Shown: positions 6,290-10,433 of the stretch, one piece after another
Numbering within the stretch: position 1 is the first letter of the stretch
Layout: each line of letters begins with the position of its first letter
Origin: Hyphomicrobiales bacterium
GTDB lineage: Bacteria; Pseudomonadota; Alphaproteobacteria; Rhizobiales; Beijerinckiaceae
Reading direction: 5' to 3'
DNA: 10,433 nt
Assembly: GCA_028865375.1 (NCBI GenBank)
Contig: JAGWKJ010000063.1
Coordinates: forward strand, 1-10,433
Notes under the pieces: model-generated
What the model saw: the letters and a program-made list of their open reading frames with translations, nothing else
Databases searched by the model: none
What the model was told of the DNA's origin: nothing
Made by a program: the position numbers and the translations under genes

Positions 6290-7750
6290 TTAACCTTCAT
6301 TCATTGACGAAAGTGAAAGGGCGGCCGCCACGTCCGCTTCGCCGATCGCCCGACCATAGAGCGTGAGGCAGGGTCCCTCGGGCGCGGCGGCGGCGACCAG
6401 CGCCGGCAATTCCGAGAGGCTCGCGCGCAGGATGCGTTCGCCCGTTTGCGTCGCCCGTTCGACGAAGGCGGCGGGCGTGTCGGGTGCGACGCCCTCCGCC
6501 AACAGACGCCCGACCAGCGCGGGCAGCGTCCTGACGCCCATGTAGACGACGGTGGTGGCGGCCGGATCGACGAGCGCGCGCCAGTCGAGGTCGGTCGGCA
6601 ATTCGCCGCCGCGGTCGTGCGCGGTGACGAACTGCAATCGCCGCGCGTGGTCGCGGTGGGTCAGCGAAACGCGCAGCGCCGCCGCCGCGCCCGACGCGGC
6701 CGTGATCCCCGGCACGATCTCGACCCCGTAGCCGGCCTTCGCCAGCGCCGCGATCTCCTCGCCGGCGCGGCCGAACACCAGAGGATCTCCGCCCTTGAGA
6801 CGCACCACGCGCTTGCCGGCGCGCGCGAGCTCGACCAAGAGCCCGCTGATCGCCGCCTGCGCGACCGAAGGCATGCGGCCGCGCTTGCCGACGTGGATGC
6901 GCTCGGCCTCGCGGCGCGCCATCTCGACGACGCGCGGATCGACGAGGTCGTCGTAGAGCACCACGTCGGCCGAGCGCAGCAGGCGCGCCGCCTTCAGCGT
7001 CACGAGCTCGGGGTCGCCCGGCCCCGCGCCCACCAGCGCCACGCGCCCGCGCGCCGGGGCGGCCGCGTCTTGGCCGGCCGCGGCGAGGAAGGCGTCGCGT
7101 TCGGCGGCGTCCGGCCCGCGTTCGGGCCGCGCAAGCGCCATCGCGGCGAAGCGCTCCCAGACGTTGCGCCGTCCGCGGAAATCGAGCCCGAGCTTGGCCA
7201 CCGCGCCGCGCCAGTCGCGCGCGGCGCGCGCCCAGTCCTTGAAGCCATGGGGCAGCAGCGTCTCGACGGCGGTGCGCAGGGCCTGGCCGAACACGGGCGC
7301 AGCACCGTCGGTCGATATGCCCACCACCAACGGCGAGCGGTTGACGATGGAGCCGAACTGGACGTCGCAGAACGCCGGCTTGTCGACGACGTTGACGAGC
7401 GCGCCGGCCGCGCGCGCGGCGCGGGCGAAGGCGGCCGCCTCGTCGTCGTCGGCGCAATCGCCGATCGCCAGCGCCCTGTCGGCGAAATCGGCCTCGGTCC
7501 AGCGGCGCGCGTGCAGGGTCGCGGCGGGCGCCAGCGCGGCGACGAAGTCGCGCGCTTCCTCCGAGGGCGCGGGCGCGACCACGTCGACCAGAGCGCCCGC
7601 CGCCACCAGCAGCTCGACCTTCCAGATCGCGCCTTGCCCCGCCCCCGCCACCAACGCGCGACGGCCCCGCAGCTTGTGGAACAAGGGCAGCGTCGCCAGC
7701 GCCTCGATGCGCGCGCGGCGCGCCTCGGGGGCGCCGGAGGCGGCGCTCAT
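6290..7750 (-). CDS. cysG: Siroheme synthase (dehydrogenase/ferrochelatase plus SUMT)
   Basis: This encodes 486 residues, slightly longer than E. coli CysG (457). The N-terminal half (about residues 18-235) is the precorrin-2 dehydrogenase/sirohydrochlorin ferrochelatase. Its Rossmann loop is GAGQGAIWK (36-44), NVVDKPAFCD contains D123, and SPLVVGISTDGAAP contains S146 at the site phosphorylated in Salmonella CysG. The C-terminal half (about 246-480) is uroporphyrinogen-III C-methyltransferase with VALVGAGPGDPELVTL, VRLKGGDPLVFGRAGEE, PGITAASG and VYMG, which bind S-adenosylmethionine and substrate. Together they turn uroporphyrinogen III into siroheme, the cofactor of sulfite and nitrite reductases. 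The ATG overlaps the DedA stop by 4 nt, so translation is coupled to that gene, and no strong ribosome site is seen. Sulfite or nitrite reductase genes are not in this window. The loop is GAG rather than the more common GGG, which should still bind NAD. Confidence 0.95.
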   Translation of the reverse strand: MSAASGAPEARRARIEALATLPLFHKLRGRRALVAGAGQGAIWKVELLVAAGALVDVVAPAPSEEARDFVAALAPAATLHARRWTEADFADRALAIGDCADDDEAAAFARAARAAGALVNVVDKPAFCDVQFGSIVNRSPLVVGISTDGAAPVFGQALRTAVETLLPHGFKDWARAARDWRGAVAKLGLDFRGRRNVWERFAAMALARPERGPDAAERDAFLAAAGQDAAAPARGRVALVGAGPGDPELVTLKAARLLRSADVVLYDDLVDPRVVEMARREAERIHVGKRGRMPSVAQAAISGLLVELARAGKRVVRLKGGDPLVFGRAGEEIAALAKAGYGVEIVPGITAASGAAAALRVSLTHRDHARRLQFVTAHDRGGELPTDLDWRALVDPAATTVVYMGVRTLPALVGRLLAEGVAPDTPAAFVERATQTGERILRASLSELPALVAAAAPEGPCLTLYGRAIGEADVAAALSLSSMNEG

Positions 7751-8397
7751 TCGCCGGCCTTGGGGGCCACCAGCGGCCCCGGCATCGCGCGCTGCGCCTC
7801 CTCCATCAGCGCGTCGGCGTGCGCCTTCAGGTAGCGCTGCACGACGAACGCGCCGACGACCGCCAGCAGAAGCGCGGCGATCCCCACCGGCCGCGCATAA
7901 TGCTCGAACGCCTTGCCCAGCATGTAGCCGCCGGTGGCGAACAGCGTCGCCCATGTGACGCCGCCCAGCGCGTTGAAAACCAGGAATTCCGGCCACGGCA
8001 GGCGGTTGATGCCCGCCAGCAGCGCCGCGAAGGTGCGCAGGATCGCCACGAAGCGACCGAAGAACACGATCTTTCCGCCGTGCTTGCGGAACATATATTG
8101 CCCGAGCTTCAGGCGCGGCTCGTCGAGCCCGATCCGACCGCCGTAGCGCAGGACGAGCGGAAAGCCGAACTCGCGGCCGATCCAATAGCCGACGTTGTCG
8201 CCCAGCACGGCGGCCGCGGTCGCGGTGGCGATCACTGCGGGAAGCGACAGCTTGCCCTGCCCCGCGAAGATCGCCGCGGTCACCAGCGCCGTCTCGCCGG
8301 GCAACGGCACGCCGGCGCTCTCCGCCAGCACGACGAAGAACACCGCATAGAGGCCCCAATGCGAGATCAGCTGGCCGACGTGCCCGATCAAGTGCAT
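7747..8397 (-). CDS. DedA family (VTT domain) membrane protein
   Basis: This encodes 216 residues with four to five hydrophobic segments and the DedA/SNARE-associated hallmarks: ESAGVPLPGE (residues 26-35), a DNVGYWIGREFG segment (67-78), and FFGRFVAILRTFAALLAG (112-129), which contains the conserved FxGRFxxxxR arginines. DedA proteins sit in the inner membrane and act as lipid or undecaprenyl-phosphate transporters in characterised members; the substrate here is unknown. The last 40 residues form one more helix and a charged tail. The ATG at 8397 has GGGAG 6 nt upstream. It leads an operon with cysG (4-nt overlap) and the small helical protein, and diverges from the fasciclin gene. Confidence 0.93.
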   Translation of the reverse strand: MHLIGHVGQLISHWGLYAVFFVVLAESAGVPLPGETALVTAAIFAGQGKLSLPAVIATATAAAVLGDNVGYWIGREFGFPLVLRYGGRIGLDEPRLKLGQYMFRKHGGKIVFFGRFVAILRTFAALLAGINRLPWPEFLVFNALGGVTWATLFATGGYMLGKAFEHYARPVGIAALLLAVVGAFVVQRYLKAHADALMEEAQRAMPGPLVAPKAGE

Positions 8398-8417
8398 CGC
8401 GCGCTCCCGAAAGGCCG

Positions 8418-8434
8418 CGCTTGTCGGGCAAGCG
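8418..8434. repeat. Inverted repeat CGCTTG/CAAGCG upstream of DedA
   Basis: Arms at 8418-8423 and 8429-8434 flank a TCGGG loop, 21 bp upstream of the DedA start. The core CTTGTCGGGCAAG differs at one base from the palindrome at 1127-1139. Possible operator, leader hairpin or short dispersed repeat. Confidence 0.35.
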
Positions 8435-8505
8435 GAAGGCCCCGTCAATGGCGGCGGTCCGCCGCGCTCACGGCCACGTGATCGCGCCGCGAGCGGGCGC
8501 GCCGT

Positions 8506-8530
8506 GAAACCGCGGGCACGGCGGCCCGTT
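8506..8530 (+). promoter_or_regulatory. Candidate EcfG (general stress sigma) promoter for the fasciclin gene
   Basis: GAAAC at 8506-8510 and CGTT at 8527-8530 are separated by 16 bp. The alphaproteobacterial EcfG consensus is GGAAC, 16-17 bp, CGTT, so 8 of 9 positions match. It lies 44 bp upstream of the fasciclin ATG, a normal leader length. No sigma-70 alternative stands out in this 177-bp gap. The motif is short, so chance occurrence is a real possibility. Confidence 0.4.
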
Positions 8531-8574
8531 AACAGGACACGCGCGACGCAAGCGCGAAATCCAAGGAGTTCCCG

Positions 8575-9132
8575 ATGAAGAAGTTCAATGCGCCTTTGGG
8601 CGCCACGGTCGCGCTCGCCCTCGCTCTGGGCCTCGGCGCCGCGGTCGCCAAGGTCCCGATGGTCGGCGGCGCGCCGATGTATGCCAGCCTCACCATCCCG
8701 CAGAACGCCTCGAAGGCGAAGAACCTGACGACGCTGGTGGCGGCCGTGAAGGCGGCCGGCCTCGTCGACACGCTGGCGGGCCCGGGCCCCTTCACGGTGT
8801 TCGCGCCCACCAACGCCGCCTTCGCCAAGTTGCCGGCCGGCACCGTGCCGACGCTGCTCAAGCCCGAGAACAAGGCGACGCTGACCGCCGTGCTCACCTA
8901 TCACGTGGTCGCCGGCAAGGTGACGGCCGCCGACCTCGTCAAGATGATCAAGGCGGGCGGCGGTAAGGCCATGCTGAAGACCGTGCAAGGCGGCGAACTG
9001 ACCGCCGAGATGAAGGGCGGCCATGTCGAGATCGTCGACGCCAAGGGCGGCGTCGCGACGGTGCGGATCGCCGACGTGATGCAGAAAAACGGCGTCGTGC
9101 ACGTGATCGACAAGGTCCTGCTGCCGATGTGA
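8575..9132 (+). CDS. Exported fasciclin (FAS1) domain protein
   Basis: This encodes 185 residues. A Sec signal peptide covers about residues 1-25 (MKKFNAPLG, hydrophobic core, likely cut after AAVA). One FAS1 domain fills about 45-185. It shows the H1 motif FTVFAPTNAAF (73-83), the central YH pair (Y109, H110) and the H2 region NGVVHVIDKVLLP (172-184). FAS1 domains mediate adhesion or matrix contacts, and bacterial single-domain members are secreted or periplasmic proteins of mostly unknown role. A strong AAGGAG lies 6 nt before the ATG, which together with the Lys-rich, regular codon use suggests good expression. A candidate EcfG promoter lies upstream, and a strong stem-loop starts 9 nt after the stop. 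The protein is complete and ends exactly at the domain boundary, with no anchor. Confidence 0.94.
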   Translation: MKKFNAPLGATVALALALGLGAAVAKVPMVGGAPMYASLTIPQNASKAKNLTTLVAAVKAAGLVDTLAGPGPFTVFAPTNAAFAKLPAGTVPTLLKPENKATLTAVLTYHVVAGKVTAADLVKMIKAGGGKAMLKTVQGGELTAEMKGGHVEIVDAKGGVATVRIADVMQKNGVVHVIDKVLLPM

Positions 9133-9141
9133 CGCCAAGCG

Positions 9142-9172
9142 CCGTAGCCGCGCCTCCTCCCCGCGGCTACGG
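9142..9172 (+). terminator. Strong stem-loop after the fasciclin gene
   Basis: CCGTAGCCGCG (9142-9152) and CGCGGCTACGG (9162-9172) form a perfect 11-bp stem around a 9-nt loop, CCTCCTCCC. It begins 9 nt past the fasciclin stop. The following bases (TGCCTTCG) contain no T run, so it is not a classic intrinsic terminator. It may stabilise the fasciclin mRNA or limit read-through. The right arm ends 8 nt before the ATG of the DUF423 gene, so it also occupies the place of that gene's ribosome binding site. Confidence 0.5.
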
Positions 9173-9180
9173 TGCCTTCG

Positions 9181-9576
9181 ATGACGACGCGGACCTCACG
9201 ATCGTTCGATTTCGCGATCCTCGCGCTTGCCGGCTCTCTCGGCGCCGCGGGGGTCGCGCTTGGCGCTGTGGCCGCCCACGGCGGCGGTGGCGGGCTTGGC
9301 GCGCTCGGCGCGCAATTCTTGGTGCTGCACGCAGCGGCCGGGCTCGGCGCCGGCGCGGCCGCGCCGCGGTTCAGGGGCGCGGCTGCCCCGGTGTGGCGCT
9401 GGGCGACGCTGGCGCTGCTGCTCGGCGCGGCGCTGTTCTGCGCCGATCTCACGAGCGCCGCCTATCGCGGCCGCTCGCTGTTCTCCGGCGCCGCACCCAT
9501 CGGCGGGCTTGCGATGATCGCGGGATGGCTGGGGCTTGCGGGGGCGGCGGCGATGGCTGCATCAAAAGTGGATTAG
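9181..9576 (+). CDS. Small DUF423-like membrane protein
   Basis: This encodes 131 residues, the usual size for DUF423 (YgdD-like) proteins, with four hydrophobic helices. Family positions are recognisable: LGAVAAHG near residue 27, a conserved histidine in LVLHAAAGLG (H50), GAALFCADL at 82-90, and FSGAAPIGGLAMIAGW at 101-115, which fits the family's TPIGG...GW segment. The match is divergent and Gly/Ala-rich, so the family call is moderate. It is an inner membrane protein of unknown function. The start is uncertain: ATG at 9181 lacks a clear Shine-Dalgarno sequence because a stem-loop ends 8 nt upstream, and GTG at 9172 is in frame and would add three residues. It follows the fasciclin gene by 48 nt and ends 9 bp from the TfoX-like gene's stop. 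Confidence 0.75.
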   Translation: MTTRTSRSFDFAILALAGSLGAAGVALGAVAAHGGGGGLGALGAQFLVLHAAAGLGAGAAAPRFRGAAAPVWRWATLALLLGAALFCADLTSAAYRGRSLFSGAAPIGGLAMIAGWLGLAGAAAMAASKVD

Positions 9577-9585
9577 TGATTTTTT

Positions 9586-9972
9586 TCAACGTATAATTTT
9601 TGTTTCCGTAGGTTTTAGTACGGTCTTCGATTTGCCCTTCCCCTTCCCCGCCGCCGCGCGCCGCGCCGCTTCGAGGCCGAGCGTCGCCCAAAGTCGCAAT
9701 TCATCCGCATCGTCATAGGCCGCTGTCGGCAAACGCCAGAACGACATTTCCATCGGCTTGCCGCGCATGACGAACACGAACGGCGAGGAGCCCGCCGCCT
9801 CGAACCGGGCGCGGGTGACATCGTCCGTCTTCAGGAAATATTCGCCCTCGCTCAGGAAGGCGAAGCACAGCCCGTCGGCATAGATCCCCTGTCCGCCGAA
9901 AAGGCGTCGCACCGAGACGCGACCGAAGGACGAGAAAAACTCCCCGATCTCCGCCGTGTCGGCGCCGCTCAA
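9586..9972 (-). CDS. TfoX N-terminal domain protein, TTG start
   Basis: This encodes 128 residues. About residues 5-105 match the TfoX/Sxy N-terminal domain: VSVRRLFGGQGIYADGLCFAF at 19-39 with the RxxFGGxGxY signature, FLKTDD at 46-51, and the FWRLPTAAYDDADEL segment near 79-92. The TfoX C-terminal domain is absent, as in many stand-alone members. The tail from about residue 105 is Lys/Ala-rich (AAGKGKGKSKT) and probably disordered, perhaps binding nucleic acid. Sxy/TfoX controls competence in gamma-proteobacteria, but single-domain homologues elsewhere have no agreed function. No ATG fits. The TTG at 9972 gives the full domain and overlaps the stop of the IscA-type gene by 4 nt (TTGA), indicating coupled translation. 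The last 40 bases lie in an AT-rich patch unlike the rest of the window. Confidence 0.87.
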   Translation of the reverse strand: MSGADTAEIGEFFSSFGRVSVRRLFGGQGIYADGLCFAFLSEGEYFLKTDDVTRARFEAAGSSPFVFVMRGKPMEMSFWRLPTAAYDDADELRLWATLGLEAARRAAAGKGKGKSKTVLKPTETKIIR

Positions 9973-10367
9973 GCGTTCGCGCCCAGCGACTCGGGATTGG
10001 CCTCGGGCTTGGCAGGCGTGATCGCCACGCTTTCGCCGCAGCCGCAGGCGGCGGTTTCGTTGGGGTTGCGGAACGTGAAGCCCGACGCGAGCTTGTCGGT
10101 CTTGTAGTCCATCTCCGAGCCGAGCAGGAACAGCACCGCCTTGGCGTCGATCAAGAGCGTCACGCCTTGGTCCTCGACGCGCTCGTCATGCGGCCCGGCG
10201 GCCGCCACGAAATCCATCGTGTAGGACATGCCGGCGCAGCCGCCGTTCTTCACGCCGACGCGCACGGCCGCGATCGGCCGGTCGGCTTTTGCCATGACCG
10301 CCTTGATGCGTTCGGCGGCGGCTTCAGTGAGCCGCACCACCTGAGGTTTCGGCCGAGCGACGGCCAT
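9969..10367 (-). CDS. IscA/SufA/ErpA-type iron-sulfur carrier protein
   Basis: This encodes 132 residues of the HesB/IscA family, slightly longer than the usual 107-125 because of a C-terminal extension rich in Pro, Glu and Ala. The three cluster-binding cysteines are C44 (NGGCAGMSY) and C108/C110 (ACGCGES). The domain opens with VRLTEAAAERIKAVM and includes GSEMDYKTDKLASGFTFRNPN. These A-type carriers hold and hand on Fe-S clusters (or iron) to target proteins in the cytoplasm. Whether this is SufA, IscA or ErpA cannot be settled without the upstream genes. In Alphaproteobacteria a SufA-like gene often closes the suf operon, but here at least 66 bp upstream appears non-coding. The ATG at 10367 has GGAGG 8 nt upstream; the in-frame GTG 6 nt earlier would be too close to that site. 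It overlaps the TfoX-domain gene by 4 nt. Confidence 0.93.
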   Translation of the reverse strand: MAVARPKPQVVRLTEAAAERIKAVMAKADRPIAAVRVGVKNGGCAGMSYTMDFVAAAGPHDERVEDQGVTLLIDAKAVLFLLGSEMDYKTDKLASGFTFRNPNETAACGCGESVAITPAKPEANPESLGANA

Positions 10368-10433
10368 TCTCACGCCCTCCGCGGTTCAATCCAGTTGTCG
10401 TCGTCACAACGACTCGCGTCAAATTATGTAGTG

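Noticed and set aside
8398..9138. Minus-strand extension of the DedA frame across the fasciclin gene
   Set aside because: It is antisense to a well-supported fasciclin gene, of shadow composition, and DedA has its own ribosome site and family-like start at 8397.
9571..9620. AT-rich patch with T runs as terminator or insertion scar
   Set aside because: No GC stem precedes the T run, there are no flanking direct repeats, and the patch encodes the normal end of the TfoX-domain protein.
10404..10428. CATAAT-like -10 and a GAC-N4-GTC dyad upstream of the IscA-type gene
   Set aside because: The possible -35 lies outside the window, and the dyad does not extend into a recognisable IscR, RirA or Fur site.
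1..10433. Defence island, toxin-antitoxin, prophage, CRISPR or mobile element
   Set aside because: Every large frame is accounted for by housekeeping or conserved families, composition is uniform, and no arrays, terminal repeats, integrases or transposases were seen.

Overview
The window is about 10.4 kb of very GC-rich, densely packed bacterial DNA. It looks like chromosomal core sequence from an alphaproteobacterium, probably of the Rhodospirillales or a nearby order. The basis is a DUF3126 protein (a family I know only from Alphaproteobacteria), a possible EcfG-type stress promoter, and uniform GC-rich codon use. I see no rRNA, tRNA, CRISPR array, insertion sequence, phage gene or attachment site. 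I did not find a clear undescribed defence or mobile system; the interest lies in gene pairings, protein variants and small DNA structures.

Left part (1-2195). A minus-strand operon runs DUF3126 protein (a tandem duplication), gamma-carbonic anhydrase, then a SulP anion transporter cut off by the window edge. The last two overlap by 4 nt, which suggests coupled bicarbonate/CO2 or anion handling. Diverging from this operon on the plus strand is an exported protein that joins an LprI-like (DUF1311) domain to a DUF3298 domain.

Middle part (2202-6255). Serine acetyltransferase (cysE, cysteine synthesis) is on the minus strand. Upstream of it is a two-gene minus-strand operon: an SDR-fold protein lacking the usual catalytic Tyr/Lys, then an EamA/DMT permease 2 nt later. 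A metallophosphoesterase of the LpxH-like group diverges from that operon. It converges on a small helical protein of unknown function.

Right part (5824-10433). A minus-strand operon runs DedA membrane protein, siroheme synthase (cysG, 4-nt overlap), then the small helical protein. Diverging from DedA is an exported fasciclin protein with a possible EcfG promoter, followed by a strong stem-loop and a small DUF423 membrane protein. Converging on these is a minus-strand pair: an IscA/SufA-type Fe-S carrier and a TfoX N-terminal-domain protein that starts at TTG with a 4-nt overlap.

A loose theme is sulfur and cofactor metabolism (SulP, cysE, cysG, IscA-type protein) mixed with envelope functions (LprI/DUF3298, LpxH-like, DedA, fasciclin). 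The genes lie in at least seven short transcription units, so the theme may be chance. All three convergent gene pairs are separated by only 6-9 bp. No stretch over 300 bases lacks a gene.
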